A DNA stretch of 64,000 nt from Cognatishimia activa (lineage in GTDB: Bacteria; Pseudomonadota; Alphaproteobacteria; Rhodobacterales; Rhodobacteraceae), in assembly GCF_017798205.1 (NCBI RefSeq), contig NZ_CP060010.1, positions 2,790,001 to 2,854,000 of the forward strand, read 5' to 3'. Of the stretch, positions 36,128-46,763 are shown piece after piece. Numbering within the stretch: the first letter of the stretch is position 1; each line of letters begins with the position of its first letter. Position numbers and translations under genes: made by a program. Below the pieces are notes generated by a model. That model was not told where the DNA came from. It searched no databases and was given only the letters and a program-made list of their open reading frames with translations.

Positions 36128-36379
36128 CCCCTCACGCACAGAAGAACTTAAACAGCCCGGCGCTATTTCGCGCCACATCGGGTTGTTCAGAGACATCTGA
36201 CATTGCGCCATGAACATGCGCCCATCGACCTGCATGCAGATAAACTCGCCCAGTTCCACACGGCTGCCGGTGCGATCTGTGCAATAACACTCCACCGTAC
36301 GTCCGCTGGGGCTTGTGACATCCGCAACGGCGGGCAGGGCGCTTGTGACCAAAAGACTGATAACAAAAGAACGTAGCAT
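36065..36379 (-). CDS. Small secreted cysteine-containing protein of unknown function
   Basis: A 104-residue product with a clear signal peptide (SFVISLLVTSALPAVAD, cleavage near residue 19) and five cysteines in the mature part (31, 33, 48, 60, 76), suggesting disulfides in the periplasm. The segment VTSPSGRTVECYCTD and MAQCQMSLNNPMWREI look like a conserved core; the last 20 residues overlap DUF1499 on the other strand and look unconstrained. I recall similar short proteins in roseobacters but no assigned function. Confidence 0.65.
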   Translation of the reverse strand: MLRSFVISLLVTSALPAVADVTSPSGRTVECYCTDRTGSRVELGEFICMQVDGRMFMAQCQMSLNNPMWREIAPGCLSSSVREGLHGPQSVNPGFDPLAVYPEV

Positions 36380-36440
36380 AAGCCCAATCTAGCATAGTTT
36401 CGCCTCTTGACCAAACCCGCGCGATACGCAACGTAGCCCC

Positions 36441-37496
36441 ATGGTACCTTTCGAGCGTTTAGAACAAATCACCCAGCGGTTCGAGTTTCTCGAGGCGCAA
36501 ATGGCTGACGGAGCCGCCGGCGCAGATATCGCCGCGCTGGCCAAGGAATATTCCGACCTGAAACCTGTGGTCGAGCAAATTCAGGCCTATCGCCAGTTGT
36601 TGGCGGACCTCGAGGAAGCCGAGGCCATGATGGACGATCCCGACATGCGGGAATTGGCCGAAGAGGAATTGCCTGCGCTGAAAGAACAACTGCCCGAGGC
36701 CGAAAAGGCGCTGCAAATAGCGCTGTTGCCGAAAGATGCGGCTGATGCGCGTCCTGCGATGATTGAAATTCGCCCCGGAACAGGTGGCGATGAAGCAGCG
36801 CTTTTCGCCGGAGATCTCCTGCGCATGTACCAGCGCTACTCTGAAGCGCGTGGCTGGAAATTCGAGATCATCGAGGAAAACGCCACCGAGCTTGGTGGCA
36901 TCAAAGAAGTCGTCGGCCATATCAAAGGCGAGAACGTCTTCGCGCGCCTGAAATACGAAAGCGGCGTGCATCGTGTGCAACGAGTGCCATCGACCGAAAG
37001 CGGCGGACGTATTCACACCTCGGCGGCCACTGTTGCTGTGCTACCAGAGGCTGAAGACGTGGACATCCAGATCGACGCCAACGACCTGCGCATCGACACC
37101 ATGCGCTCGTCAGGCGCAGGTGGACAGCACGTCAACACGACGGACTCAGCGGTACGTATCACGCACCTGCCAACCGGTCTCGTTGTCACCAGCTCCGAGA
37201 AATCCCAGCACCGCAACCGCGAAATCGCGATGCAGGTTCTGAAAACGCGGCTTTATGATCTGGAGCGTCAGCGGATTGACAGCGAGCGCTCGGCTGACCG
37301 GAAATCACAGGTGGGCTCCGGTGATCGCTCTGAGCGCATCCGCACCTACAACTTCCCGCAAGGGCGTATGACCGATCACCGCATCAACCTCACGCTCTAT
37401 AAGCTCGACCAAGTCATGCAGGGCGATATCGATGAGATCGTCGACGCGCTCACCGCAGACGATCAGGCGGCGCAGCTCGCCGATATGCAGGGATGA
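36441..37496 (+). CDS. prfA: Peptide chain release factor 1
   Basis: Recognises UAA and UAG stop codons and triggers peptidyl-tRNA hydrolysis. The 351 residues have the catalytic GGQ at 227-229 ([16 protein letters not shown]) and the anticodon-like P-x-T region as VPSTESGGR, where PST replaces the commoner PAT. It overlaps prmC by four bases; PrmC methylates the GGQ glutamine, so the pair is functionally as well as translationally linked. Confidence 0.97.
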   Translation: MVPFERLEQITQRFEFLEAQMADGAAGADIAALAKEYSDLKPVVEQIQAYRQLLADLEEAEAMMDDPDMRELAEEELPALKEQLPEAEKALQIALLPKDAADARPAMIEIRPGTGGDEAALFAGDLLRMYQRYSEARGWKFEIIEENATELGGIKEVVGHIKGENVFARLKYESGVHRVQRVPSTESGGRIHTSAATVAVLPEAEDVDIQIDANDLRIDTMRSSGAGGQHVNTTDSAVRITHLPTGLVVTSSEKSQHRNREIAMQVLKTRLYDLERQRIDSERSADRKSQVGSGDRSERIRTYNFPQGRMTDHRINLTLYKLDQVMQGDIDEIVDALTADDQAAQLADMQG

Positions 37497-38326
37497 TTCT
37501 CCGCCAAGTCCTGATGGAAGGCGCGAAAGCGCTGCGAGAGGCGGGAATCGAAGGACCGGAACGCGACGCGCGGCTCTTACTGGCCGAGGTCATCGGCATG
37601 CCAGCAGCCCGACTGTCGCTTGAACCTGACCTTAAGGTCACCGAGGCCCAGACCAAAGAGTTTCATGGATTTCTGGCCCGTCGCGCGGCGCGCGAACCGG
37701 TGTCAAAGATCCTAGGGCGTCGGAACTTCTGGGGTAGGGATTTCGAAATCACACCGGATGTTTTGGACCCGCGTCCCGAAACAGAAACTCTGATCGATCT
37801 GGCGCTCAAGGGTGCAAAACCCGACACGATTCTCGATCTGGGATGCGGCAGCGGTATCATTGCTTTAACCCTTCTAGCTGAGCTTTCAGAGGCGCAAGCA
37901 CACGCCAGCGATATCAGTCAGGCCTGTCTGGATGTGACCCTTCGCAATGCAAAAACGCTTTCTGTGTTGGGTCGCCTCACGGCAATAAAATCTAATTGGT
38001 TCAGTGAGATAAGAGGTGAATTTGATCTTATTGTTTCAAACCCACCCTATATCTCTGACGCGGAAATGGCGGAGCTGTCCCTTGATGTCTTAAACCACGA
38101 CCCGCATCTGGCGCTCACACCCGGCGGCGACGGTCTGGCCCCCTACGAAGTCCTTGCGAAAGGCGCGCGCAAACACCTTGCCCCTCAGGGCCGCATCCTC
38201 GTTGAAATCGGCTACCGCCAAGGACCAGATGTGGTGCGCATTTTTCAGAACGCGGGCCTCGCGCAAGTCGCCTGCCACAAGGACCTGAACGGCCACGACC
38301 GTGTGGTATCTGCACATCAGTCATGA
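37493..38326 (+). CDS. prmC: Release factor glutamine methyltransferase
   Basis: SAM-dependent N5-glutamine methyltransferase that modifies the GGQ motif of release factors. The 277 residues show the N-terminal helical domain, SAM-binding motif [16 protein letters not shown] and the catalytic NPPY at 183-186 (VSNPPYIS). The ATGA overlap with prfA indicates coupling. Confidence 0.96.
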   Translation: MILRQVLMEGAKALREAGIEGPERDARLLLAEVIGMPAARLSLEPDLKVTEAQTKEFHGFLARRAAREPVSKILGRRNFWGRDFEITPDVLDPRPETETLIDLALKGAKPDTILDLGCGSGIIALTLLAELSEAQAHASDISQACLDVTLRNAKTLSVLGRLTAIKSNWFSEIRGEFDLIVSNPPYISDAEMAELSLDVLNHDPHLALTPGGDGLAPYEVLAKGARKHLAPQGRILVEIGYRQGPDVVRIFQNAGLAQVACHKDLNGHDRVVSAHQS

Positions 38327-38541
38327 CAAAGCGGTGAACTCCTCCGCCCAAATCGAAAAAATTCAACACTTACCCTTGTCAGCCCCGCACTGGAGAGGTA
38401 ACGGTATTGTATCTGAGCGCAGGACGGCGTTTCGCAGGTCCCGCAAGATGAAAACCCCAGAAAACATGGACCGAAGATGCATAAGGGCATCTCAAGCGTC
38501 CGGGTCAAAAAGCAGTCATTCCAGAGTTTGGACAGCAAACA

Positions 38542-39090
38542 ATGAGATCTTCGAAATCCCGTTCGCGGAATAAGAACAACCGCAATCGTCCTTCGGGCAA
38601 TATCGTCAACCGTGTGTTTGACAGCAACGGCCCAGAAGGCAAGGTGCGCGGCACCCCGCAACAGATTATCGACAAATACAACCAACTCGCCCGCGACAGC
38701 CAATTGAGCGGCGATCGGGTTGCGACGGAAAACTTCCAACAGCACGCAGAACATTATCTGCGCATGCTGGCAGAAGCACAGCGTGAAATGGAAGCTCGTC
38801 GCGAGGAACAGGAACGTCAGAACCGCGACCGTCAGGCCGAACGCGACCGTGAACGTGCAGCCCGTATGGAACGTCAGGAACGCGAGGCGCAGGGGCAGTC
38901 TGATGCACCGACCGCAGATCCAGCCGACGCTCCGCAACCTGATGTCATGGAAGTTGCCGACAGCGGCGAGTCGGGTCTGGTGGAAACGCCAGAAGCCGAA
39001 GCGCCTGCTGAAAAGCCGAAGCGCAAGCCGCGCCGGCGCAAGCCTCAGCCAGAGGCTGCGCCCAGCGAAGAGCCCAAAGCCGCTGAATAA
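38542..39090 (+). CDS. DUF4167 family protein
   Basis: A 182-residue, highly charged protein. The N-terminal 75 residues are the DUF4167 domain (RSRNKNNRNRPSGNIVNRVFDSNGPEGKVRGTPQQII). After this comes a predicted coiled coil rich in Arg, Glu and Gln (about 75-115), then an acidic and proline-rich tail ending in a basic KRKPRRRKPQ patch. The basic start and tail suggest nucleic-acid binding, but no function is established to my knowledge. Location after prfA-prmC is typical of alphaproteobacteria. The 215-base gap upstream holds no gene I can support. A terminator follows. Confidence 0.85.
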   Translation: MRSSKSRSRNKNNRNRPSGNIVNRVFDSNGPEGKVRGTPQQIIDKYNQLARDSQLSGDRVATENFQQHAEHYLRMLAEAQREMEARREEQERQNRDRQAERDRERAARMERQEREAQGQSDAPTADPADAPQPDVMEVADSGESGLVETPEAEAPAEKPKRKPRRRKPQPEAAPSEEPKAAE

Positions 39091-39094
39091 AGAA

Positions 39095-39124
39095 AACCCC
39101 GGTTCAGGCCGGGGTTATTTTTTG
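39095..39124 (+). terminator. Rho-independent terminator after the DUF4167 gene
   Basis: AACCCCGG-TTCAGG-CCGGGGTT is a perfect 8-bp stem followed by ATTTTTT. The rsmA stop codon on the other strand (39115-39117) lies inside the right arm. The opposite strand also has Ts after the stem, so it may serve both genes. Confidence 0.9.
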
Positions 39125-39957
39125 GCAACCTCACGTGCCAAAGCGCAAAAGGCTTCAAGCGAGACATTCTCCGCGCGTTCTGTCGGGGCAATGCCAGCGG
39201 CTTGAAGGCGATCCTCAATATCAGCCGTCACACCTTTGAGGGCAGCTCGCAACATCTTGCGCCGCTGATTGAACGCCTTGGCGACCACGCGGCTCAAGAC
39301 CTCAGCATCCGCTTCAAACTTTGGCGTCTCCAGCGCGGTCAGATGCACCACAGCACTGCTCACCTTCGGCGGAGGCGTAAAGGCGCCGGGCGGCAAATGC
39401 ATCGCGATCTTGGCCTCAGAGCGCCACTGGGCAAGGATTGCCAGACGCCCATAGGCCTTTGATCCCGGCTGCGCCACGATCCGTTCGGCCACTTCTTTCT
39501 GAAACATCAGGGTCAGGCTCTGCCAAAACGGCGGCCAGACTTTAGGCGTTAACCAACGCACCAAAAGCTCTGTGCCAACATTATAGGGCAAGTTGGCCGC
39601 AACGCGGATCGGTCCAGTCAGGTGCTCTAGGGGGTTCACTTCCAAAGCATCCCCGTTGATCACCTGCAAACGGTCTGGATAAGCCGTTGCGATCTCTTCC
39701 AGCGCCGGTAAGCACCTAGCATCCTTTTCAATCGCCAGAACCTTACGCGCGCCTTCAGCTAGCAGCCCGCGTGTCAGACCACCGGGGCCGGGGCCGATCT
39801 CGAGCACATCACAGTCAGACAAATCGCCCGCTTGCCGCGCAATCTTGGCCGTCAGGTTCAGATCGAGCAGAAAGTTTTGTCCCAAGGACTTCTTGGCAGA
39901 CAAACCATGTGCGCCAATCACTTCACGCAAAGGGGGAAGTTGATCAATTCCGGCCAT
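39115..39957 (-). CDS. rsmA: 16S rRNA (adenine-1518/1519) dimethyltransferase
   Basis: KsgA/RsmA methylates two adjacent adenosines near the 3' end of 16S rRNA during 30S maturation. The 280 residues have the N-terminal [19 protein letters not shown] motif [16 protein letters not shown], and the catalytic [11 protein letters not shown]. It is the last gene of the lptF-lptG-lptD-surA-pdxA-rsmA block; a copy of the dispersed repeat separates it from pdxA. Confidence 0.96.
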   Translation of the reverse strand: MAGIDQLPPLREVIGAHGLSAKKSLGQNFLLDLNLTAKIARQAGDLSDCDVLEIGPGPGGLTRGLLAEGARKVLAIEKDARCLPALEEIATAYPDRLQVINGDALEVNPLEHLTGPIRVAANLPYNVGTELLVRWLTPKVWPPFWQSLTLMFQKEVAERIVAQPGSKAYGRLAILAQWRSEAKIAMHLPPGAFTPPPKVSSAVVHLTALETPKFEADAEVLSRVVAKAFNQRRKMLRAALKGVTADIEDRLQAAGIAPTERAENVSLEAFCALAREVAKK

Positions 39958-39958
39958 A

Positions 39959-39980
39959 TTTCATCTTGCCCCAAATACTC
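39959..39980 (-). repeat. Copy of short intergenic repeat between pdxA and rsmA
   Basis: On the minus strand GAGTATTT-GGG-GCAAGATGAAA fills the whole gap between the pdxA stop and the rsmA start. It matches the copies at 22020-22078 apart from one or two bases in the centre. Confidence 0.55.
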
Positions 39981-40974
39981 AAAGCGCAGCCGTTGCCGCT
40001 GTCTGCGCCATAGCCATGTCGCGCGCCATACGCAAGGCAGCGATCAAACTGTCGGGCTTGGCAATGTCCTTACCGGCGATATCGAACGCCGTGCCATGAT
40101 CGGGCGAAGTCCTAATGAAAGGCAAACCCAAGGTTACGTTTACACCACGGTCAAAATCCAACGTCTTGATCGGGATTAAAGCCTGATCATGATACATGCA
40201 GACGGCCACATCATAGGCAGCACGGGCACGGGCATGAAACATCGTGTCGGCGGGCAGGGGGCCAGTGATCGCCATTCCCTCCTTGGCCAGTTTTTCGACA
40301 AGGGGCGCGATGATCTGATCGTCCTCATGTCCCATCGCCCCACCTTCGCCAGCATGCGGGTTGAGGCCCGAGACAGCCACACGCGGCGACGCAACGCCAA
40401 ACTTATTTCTAAGGTCGTTGACGGTGATCCGGATCGTCTCTTCCAAGAGTTCAGAGGTCAGGGTCTGCGCGACATCCTGCAGAGGAATGTGGATCGTTGT
40501 CGGCACCACGCGCAGCTGATCGCAGGCCAGCATCATGACCACTCGATCCGCGCCCGCCAGATGCGCCAGAAATTCCGTATGGCCAGGAAAGGCAAACCCC
40601 GCGCCGTCCTTCAGTGCTTTCTTATGAATTGGAGCCGTGCAGACCGCGCTTGCCGCGCCTGAGCGCGTTAGCGACACCGCGCGTTCTATGGCTTCGATCA
40701 CGCCCAGTGCATTCTTGGGATCCGCACTCCCGAGGCGCGCATCGCCTGCAAAGGAATGGCTAAGCACAGGTAAATGCGTCTCGATCACGCGGTCGACGTC
40801 TGACGGGTCCGCGATCTCTTTAAAAGGCACGCGTCCGGAAAGATGCCGGGGATCGGCGATCAGAAAGAAAGGCAGCTCGGTGCGCAAGACCTCCCAGGCT
40901 CGTTCAGCCAACTCCAACCCAACCCCGCCGGGTTCTCCGCAGGTTAGGGCAATCGGCGCGATGTTTTGGGTCAT
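39979..40974 (-). CDS. pdxA: 4-hydroxythreonine-4-phosphate dehydrogenase
   Basis: NAD-dependent step of the DXP-dependent pyridoxal phosphate pathway; 331 residues. Signatures are the N-terminal [14 protein letters not shown], the [12 protein letters not shown] segment, metal-binding histidines in [11 protein letters not shown], and C-terminal [14 protein letters not shown] and [14 protein letters not shown]. Its start overlaps the end of surA by four bases, as in the classic surA-pdxA-ksgA order. Confidence 0.96.
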   Translation of the reverse strand: MTQNIAPIALTCGEPGGVGLELAERAWEVLRTELPFFLIADPRHLSGRVPFKEIADPSDVDRVIETHLPVLSHSFAGDARLGSADPKNALGVIEAIERAVSLTRSGAASAVCTAPIHKKALKDGAGFAFPGHTEFLAHLAGADRVVMMLACDQLRVVPTTIHIPLQDVAQTLTSELLEETIRITVNDLRNKFGVASPRVAVSGLNPHAGEGGAMGHEDDQIIAPLVEKLAKEGMAITGPLPADTMFHARARAAYDVAVCMYHDQALIPIKTLDFDRGVNVTLGLPFIRTSPDHGTAFDIAGKDIAKPDSLIAALRMARDMAMAQTAATAAL

Positions 40975-42182
40975 TGCTGAACGATCACCGCTTCAGAGCG
41001 CAACTGATCAAGATAGCCTTCCGCGTAGGAATTCAAACGACGATTGCGCAGCGCATTCAACACGTCTTCGCGGCTGAGGTCTTCGTTTAACGCAGCCGTA
41101 CGGCCACAGAGCATCAGGAAATAGAGTTGCGATCCATCGGGGCTGGTCAGAGCTGTCGAGACCTCGTGGCGGTCAAGCTTAGCCAGCTCGAGCGAAATAG
41201 ACCGCGGGATCGCACTTGGTTGTTCCGCGGTGATGGTCAAAGCTTCGTCAGGACCGCCCTTGTTGATGGCATAGAGGTCATCGCAAGTGTCGACACGATT
41301 GCGAATGTCCTGCGCTTGCGCCAAAGCGGCGTCGCTACGACCTCCGGGAATGCGTAGGATGCCATATTCGATCGCTGCCAAACGCGGGGCGGGTGATGGC
41401 AATTCGTCGATACCGCGCATCATGAAAACCGCAATGGCATTACCCAGTGGGATCGGGTCCGAGATCTCGCCGGGGCGCATTTCGACCACTACCGGTTGTA
41501 GTGCTGGTGGCAGGCGATTGATCGGCAGCCATTGCATACGCCCGCCATTGGTACGTGTGCCAGCAGCCGAGAAACGCCGAGCCGCATCCGCAAAGGCCGA
41601 TTCCGTGGTAAGGTTTGAAATACGTGAGGCCAGATCCTGAACTTGCGCCTGGTTTTGCGCGTTGATCGGAATTACGATCTCGGACAGAAGCACCTGCAAG
41701 CCAGCTTGGCCGCCAGAGCCAAGGGCTGCGTCAATTTCTTCGTCAGAAATCTGAACGCGGCCACGGAAGCGCAGTTGAACGACTTCTCGCCACAACAGAC
41801 CGTTGCGGACGAAATCCTCAAATGTCTGCCGGTCAATCTGCGCCTCGGCCATGAGCGCAATAACCTCGTCAGCTTTCAGGTTCGCGCGGCCTGCGAATTC
41901 TTCGAGCCCTGCTGCCAATTGCTCTGCGCTAATAGATATTCCGAGCTCCGCTGCGGCCTGTGCCTTTAGGCGGTCTTCTACCAGATCCTTGCGGGCCAAT
42001 GTTTCAAGATCGCCCAGTCGGTTGATGAACTGCATGAACTTGATGCGCTGATCCAGTTCATAATAGGTGACAGCCCCGTCATTCACCTTGATTGCCGGTG
42101 AAAACAGTCCCTGTGCTGATGCCAGAGTACCCATCATGCCCAGTGTAAGGCTCAGGAAAGCGGCAAAAATCTTATGTGTCAT
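40971..42182 (-). CDS. surA: Periplasmic peptidyl-prolyl isomerase/chaperone SurA
   Basis: Escorts outer-membrane proteins to the BAM machinery. The 403 residues have a signal peptide ([19 protein letters not shown]), an N-terminal SurA chaperone domain ([20 protein letters not shown]), and a parvulin-type PPIase region (about 180-280: [46 protein letters not shown]). The second parvulin domain of E. coli SurA is not clearly present, as is common in alphaproteobacteria. The ATG at 42182 is preferred because AGGTGA lies eight bases upstream. lptD, encoding its main client, is 25 bases upstream. Confidence 0.92.
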   Translation of the reverse strand: MTHKIFAAFLSLTLGMMGTLASAQGLFSPAIKVNDGAVTYYELDQRIKFMQFINRLGDLETLARKDLVEDRLKAQAAAELGISISAEQLAAGLEEFAGRANLKADEVIALMAEAQIDRQTFEDFVRNGLLWREVVQLRFRGRVQISDEEIDAALGSGGQAGLQVLLSEIVIPINAQNQAQVQDLASRISNLTTESAFADAARRFSAAGTRTNGGRMQWLPINRLPPALQPVVVEMRPGEISDPIPLGNAIAVFMMRGIDELPSPAPRLAAIEYGILRIPGGRSDAALAQAQDIRNRVDTCDDLYAINKGGPDEALTITAEQPSAIPRSISLELAKLDRHEVSTALTSPDGSQLYFLMLCGRTAALNEDLSREDVLNALRNRRLNSYAEGYLDQLRSEAVIVQQ

Positions 42183-42207
42183 GCGTTCAGTCACCTAGGT
42201 CTTTGTC

Positions 42208-44388
42208 TTAGTAGGCTGCATCGTTGCAGCTTCGGCTATAGCTCTTGTCGCGTGTCTTGGCGGAAAAACCAAGCAATTCCACAGTAAAACTCAAATCTGT
42301 GACCGGTTGCACGCTGGTCGAGGATGTAAAGCGGCGTGAAACAGCCAATTGTGCTTTCACGCATTCATTGCGGTATTCCAGCCCAACGCCTGCTTCCGTG
42401 GTTCGGTTGTCCGCCACATCAAAACGCCAGTTCGCGAGGCCTGTCCAATGGCGGGTCATGCGATAGCTGCTGTCGAGGTTCCATTCCGCCAGAATGTCCG
42501 GACGGTTCTCTTCAGCATCCTGTCCCAACCAAACATAAGAGGCATTCACCCCGAGACGGTCGTTGTGCCAACCTCCACTTGCTTCAGCTTTGGTCAGAGA
42601 TATCTGTTCATCCAGCAACATGCGTCCGGTGATGCTAAGTCCATTATCATGTGTCATCTGACCCGCGACCAAGAGGTCTGACGCGCGACCGGTTAGGCCG
42701 GAAGAAACAGAGAAGCTGTCCTGATCTGCTTCCCGAATGATATGTCCAAAAGACAGGCCCGCATTCCAAGTTTCGCCAAAGTGAGACATGTTCAGGCCAT
42801 AGGCGAGTCTCACCCCGCGTTCTCGACGGTCATCAGATGCAAATCTGGACAGAGACAAAAGATTGCCTTCGTCAAATTCGGTTCTTGAGCTCTCGTCGTT
42901 CGCGATTGCGTCACTTGTCGCCCCATCGCGCGTCGTGCCACCGGACCAAGCAAGTTGCGCGACGGGTTCAATCACCTGTTGCGCACCAGAGGCCGTCATG
43001 CGTTGCAATGGATAGCGCATATTGGCCGCGACGGACGGGGTAACCTCAGAGTAATTGGTCGTTGTGATGGTGGCATCCTGCGCCGTGTTGACAACATCAA
43101 AAGCCAAGTGAGATTCGACGCCAAAATTAAATCCGCCTTGTGTCCACCAGGAATCCCGCCATCCGACTTCAGCGTTCAGACGATGCACATCGCGCCCATC
43201 GACGATGCCATCGGCATTGGCATCGGTCGTGATCTGAGACTCTCGTGCATGGGAATGAAACTCAAGCTCCCACAGCACTTCACCACCAAAGGCAGGTTGA
43301 ATACGGTTCTGAGTTTGAGCAGACAAGACCAAGGTCGGGATGGTCTCGTTGTCTTCAGTCGTACGAAGACTTCGGAAATGGTTAAAGGCAAACCGCGTGT
43401 TCTCATCCCGTGATGCGCGGGTCAAAGCCAATTCACTATTGAGGCGGTCAAACGCGCCATAGTCATAATCCAGCAGATAGGCCTGATCGCTGGTGAACTT
43501 CGCATCAAACGACAGTGTATAGTCGCGCTTCAGGGCAAATTCGCCTTCGGCAAACAAATATCCACGAGAGTTGAACCCGCTGAAGTTATCATCAGTCACC
43601 GCTCCGTTCAGAGTGATTTCACCCGTTCGGAACGCCTGGCGGTAACGCGCCTCTAGTGTTGTCATATTTCGCGAAAAATACGGAGTTAGTGTCAGGTCGC
43701 GGTGATCACCGATGGCGATGAAATAGGGGATCTTGGCTGCGAGACCGATGCGAGAACGTTGCTGAATCGAGGGGATCAGAAAGCCCGTCGCACGGTCCTG
43801 TGTTGGATCTGGAAGGCGCATGCGCGGTAGGTAAAAGACCGGCACATCCAAGATGCGCAGCTGAGCCTCTTCGAGTAAAAGCTTTTTGTCTTCAGCGTCA
43901 TGCGTGACTTTCTTCGCGCGTATGTACCAAAGTGGCGTCTCGCCTTCAGCGCAGGTATTACAGGATGTGACTTGAACGGTATTGAGTTCAGAGACGGTCC
44001 CATCAATGCGCTGAATGCTATCGGCTTGCAATTCGACCTGTTGGTCCAGAACCAATCGGGCGCTGGTTAGAAGACCGTTTTGCAGGGCTGAATCAAGCTC
44101 GGCAAAGTCTGCAAAGATCTCGACAGCACCTCCGTCGGTGACTGTAATTGGACCGGTGATGGTGATTTGGTCTGTGACCGAATTATAAACGATCTTACTG
44201 GCCGTAAGCACGGCTTCACCCGAGATCGCCTCGACGTTGCCTGTCGCGGTCAGTATGCTATTGCCACGCAGGAAAACGGAATCCGCAAGCAGCACGACTT
44301 GCTCAGACGGCGCCGCGCATAAAGGAGCGGTCAGCGCGAAGCTGCTGCATGTCGCAGCGAGCATCAATATGCGTTTTAGTGCGCGCAA
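42208..44388 (-). CDS. lptD: LPS-assembly protein LptD
   Basis: Outer-membrane beta-barrel that inserts lipopolysaccharide in the outer leaflet. The 726-residue product has a signal peptide (ILMLAATCSSFALTAPLCAAP), an OstA jellyroll domain (about 30-150) and a long barrel. Two cysteines near VTSCNTCAEGE and one near the end (SRSCNDAAY) could form the LptD disulfides. I start at the TTG at 44388, five bases after the lptG stop, because it yields a clean signal peptide; the ATG at 44424 overlaps lptG and adds 12 residues. LptE is not in the window. Confidence 0.93.
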   Translation of the reverse strand: MRALKRILMLAATCSSFALTAPLCAAPSEQVVLLADSVFLRGNSILTATGNVEAISGEAVLTASKIVYNSVTDQITITGPITVTDGGAVEIFADFAELDSALQNGLLTSARLVLDQQVELQADSIQRIDGTVSELNTVQVTSCNTCAEGETPLWYIRAKKVTHDAEDKKLLLEEAQLRILDVPVFYLPRMRLPDPTQDRATGFLIPSIQQRSRIGLAAKIPYFIAIGDHRDLTLTPYFSRNMTTLEARYRQAFRTGEITLNGAVTDDNFSGFNSRGYLFAEGEFALKRDYTLSFDAKFTSDQAYLLDYDYGAFDRLNSELALTRASRDENTRFAFNHFRSLRTTEDNETIPTLVLSAQTQNRIQPAFGGEVLWELEFHSHARESQITTDANADGIVDGRDVHRLNAEVGWRDSWWTQGGFNFGVESHLAFDVVNTAQDATITTTNYSEVTPSVAANMRYPLQRMTASGAQQVIEPVAQLAWSGGTTRDGATSDAIANDESSRTEFDEGNLLSLSRFASDDRRERGVRLAYGLNMSHFGETWNAGLSFGHIIREADQDSFSVSSGLTGRASDLLVAGQMTHDNGLSITGRMLLDEQISLTKAEASGGWHNDRLGVNASYVWLGQDAEENRPDILAEWNLDSSYRMTRHWTGLANWRFDVADNRTTEAGVGLEYRNECVKAQLAVSRRFTSSTSVQPVTDLSFTVELLGFSAKTRDKSYSRSCNDAAY

Positions 44389-44392
44389 ATCG

Positions 44393-45490
44393 TCACCCGT
44401 CTTCCATATGTAAAACCAACCCAAGGGCCAAAAGCACAGACGCCAGAGGCGGGGCCCATGCTGCGAGTTCTATCGGAATTTGTCCATTTTCGCCAAGGAT
44501 CCGTGCAAAGTTCCGGATATAATAAAGTCCAAACCCCGAGAGTGTTGCCGCTAGACTCATCAATCCCGTGCGTCCCATGCGCGTATGCCCCATGGTGAAG
44601 GCCGCAGCCACGAGCACCATGGCGACAAGGAACACCGGCTGGCTGAGCTCGAGCTGCAGCCACATCTGGTGACGCCGTGTGGAGAAGCCTGCGTCCTCAA
44701 GTTGGCCGATCAACTGCGGCAACTCCCAGACAGATACCGTGCGTGGTTTGCCAAAACTATCGCGGATTTGGTCGCTGGTTAGCGTCGTCGAAATCGTCAT
44801 TTCCGCGCGTGTTTCAGATTGGGCCTCTGAATTTATTCCCCGATCCAGCGGCCAGATCTTTGCGTCGGTCAAATGCCATTCACCGGTGCGCAGTTCTGCT
44901 TGAGCGGCACGGATACGCTGGCTCGGGCCGCCACCTTCGCGATAGGTGACAAAGTCCACGTCCACCAAGACAGAAGCGTCATGGTTCGAACCATGCGCAT
45001 AGATCACCGTTTGCCCATCATCTCCACCTTGACGCAGCCAGAGGCCGGTTGACCCAATCGAAATCGCGCGGCTTGCGCCTGTGCGATAGAAGAGGGCGAG
45101 TTGGTCATATTGCTTAGTGGTGGCGGCAACGATCGGGTTCATCGTCGTGACACCAAAGAGGCCAATCCCAAGTGCAACGCTGACAGGCGCGAGAAGGATC
45201 ATGAGACCAGAACGACCACTTGCTCGCGCCACGACCAGCTCACTGCTGCGGGCGAGGTTCAGAAATAGAACCAGTGAGCTGAGGATCATTATTAACGGAA
45301 AGATCTGATAGAGTTCTTTTGGGACGTTCAACACGAGCATTTGCAAAATGCGGACAATCCCCAACTCCTGAACGCTAAAACGACGGAGTTGCTCCATCAG
45401 GTCAAACAGCACTAAAAGAACAAAGAAGACTGCTGTGAGCCCAAGGAAGTACACGAAAAAGCGGCGCGCGAAATAGAGGTGCATTGTCAT
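44393..45490 (-). CDS. lptG: LPS export permease LptG
   Basis: Inner-membrane subunit of the LptB2FG transporter that extracts LPS. The 365-residue YjgP/YjgQ-family protein has two N-terminal helices (YFLGLTAVFFVLLVLFDLM), further membrane segments near 55-115, a periplasmic beta-jellyroll domain (about 130-260), and C-terminal helices. The ATG at 45490 overlaps the lptF stop as ATGA. lptF and lptD are its direct neighbours. Confidence 0.94.
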   Translation of the reverse strand: MTMHLYFARRFFVYFLGLTAVFFVLLVLFDLMEQLRRFSVQELGIVRILQMLVLNVPKELYQIFPLIMILSSLVLFLNLARSSELVVARASGRSGLMILLAPVSVALGIGLFGVTTMNPIVAATTKQYDQLALFYRTGASRAISIGSTGLWLRQGGDDGQTVIYAHGSNHDASVLVDVDFVTYREGGGPSQRIRAAQAELRTGEWHLTDAKIWPLDRGINSEAQSETRAEMTISTTLTSDQIRDSFGKPRTVSVWELPQLIGQLEDAGFSTRRHQMWLQLELSQPVFLVAMVLVAAAFTMGHTRMGRTGLMSLAATLSGFGLYYIRNFARILGENGQIPIELAAWAPPLASVLLALGLVLHMEDG

Positions 45491-46635
45491 GACGCAACCC
45501 ACCGCAAACTAGGCAGCGGATAAGCGCGGCTTGCGAGCATCAAGGCCACCAGCAGCCCACCCAGAATCGTTGGCGCGTAGAGCGTGGGCCACATGTTTGG
45601 ATCCAAGCGGACTGTGTTGACCAAGGCATTCTTCATGGCTTCCAAAATAACTAAGAGCGCGAAGGCTCCGACGGTTTGAGGCCACACACCAAAGCGGCTA
45701 AATCCGCCCAACAGCAAGGTGGCAAACCCCACGAGGGCTGAAACGATACACATCGTGATAGCCGCGATCCGACCGTGACGTTCGGCTTGAACCCAGCCCA
45801 TTCCATTGAGATCCGGTTCGGTCTCACGCACTTGCCAGGCCAAAACCGCGGCCAAACGACGAGGCTCTTGCCACAGTTCCAGCGTTGGCGTGCGCTCCAG
45901 CGCTTTCAACCGGTTGCTGTTGTAGTTGAGAAACTCGCTGATGTCGTAGGTGAAATCACCGAAGTTTGTCGTGTAGAGTCGCAAACCGTCATCCGTCAGA
46001 ATCTGCGCCAAGCCGTCCACCATAATCAGTTTGGGGCCGTTCTCGTCGCGTAAGAGATAGGCTTCGTCCGCTGAATAGATAAGCGTCTGATCCTCAGAGG
46101 TTTGATCATACATGAAGAGGTTCTTAAGGACGCCTTCGGGTGAGATCTCGGAAATGTAAAAGGTCACATGCTCATTGGGATGCATGAACACACCTTCGGT
46201 CAGCAATCGCGCCGTTGCATTCTCTGCGATCTCGCGCTCGCGGGTGTCCAGACGATCCAGGCTCAGCGGCACGAGATAATTCGCCAAAACAGCCATCATA
46301 ACCCCAATGAACAGACCAAAGGTGAACACAGGACGCGCCAATCGCCACGGACTGAACCCCGTCGCCTGCATAACCGTCAATTCACTGTCCGCCATCTGGC
46401 GGCTGGTGCCGTAGCAGGCCGCCGCAAAAACCGCAATCGGCAGCACAAGTTTGACCACATTGGGCAGCGTCATAGCGGTGAATTCGAAAAACACGAAAAC
46501 CGACTGGCCGTCGCCGATCAAACGGTCAAACAGCACCACCGCGCGATTGACCCAATAGACCGACACTAGAACCAGCGCGAAAAAGCCGAACAGCGTCATG
46601 AATTGCGACAGCATATAGCGGTCGAATCTGTTCAC
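45487..46635 (-). CDS. lptF: LPS export permease LptF
   Basis: Second permease of the LptB2FG complex; 382 residues of the YjgP/YjgQ family. Six membrane helices are split by a periplasmic jellyroll (LLTEGVFMHPNEHVTFYISEIS through ILTDDGLRLYTTNFG). The start is the GTG at 46635 with GAGGAG seven bases upstream, giving VNRFDRYMLSQFMTLFGFF; an upstream extension to 46680 has no support. It heads the six-gene LPS/OMP operon and is divergent from pepA. Confidence 0.94.
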   Translation of the reverse strand: MNRFDRYMLSQFMTLFGFFALVLVSVYWVNRAVVLFDRLIGDGQSVFVFFEFTAMTLPNVVKLVLPIAVFAAACYGTSRQMADSELTVMQATGFSPWRLARPVFTFGLFIGVMMAVLANYLVPLSLDRLDTREREIAENATARLLTEGVFMHPNEHVTFYISEISPEGVLKNLFMYDQTSEDQTLIYSADEAYLLRDENGPKLIMVDGLAQILTDDGLRLYTTNFGDFTYDISEFLNYNSNRLKALERTPTLELWQEPRRLAAVLAWQVRETEPDLNGMGWVQAERHGRIAAITMCIVSALVGFATLLLGGFSRFGVWPQTVGAFALLVILEAMKNALVNTVRLDPNMWPTLYAPTILGGLLVALMLASRAYPLPSLRWVAS

Positions 46636-46763
46636 ACCTGCGCTCCTCAGTTTTCTTTTTGTTGACCTTTTATAAAGCATTTAGCGTCTGTGGAAAACTG
46701 CTATCTGGTCAAGCGGGCACGGGCGGGCTAACTCTTGGGGCAACAGAAAACAGGAGCATCCCC

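Noticed and set aside
38443-38457. GCAAGATGAAAACC before the DUF4167 gene as a further copy of the dispersed repeat
   Set aside because: Only the right half matches; the GAGTATTT half is absent, so chance similarity is likely.
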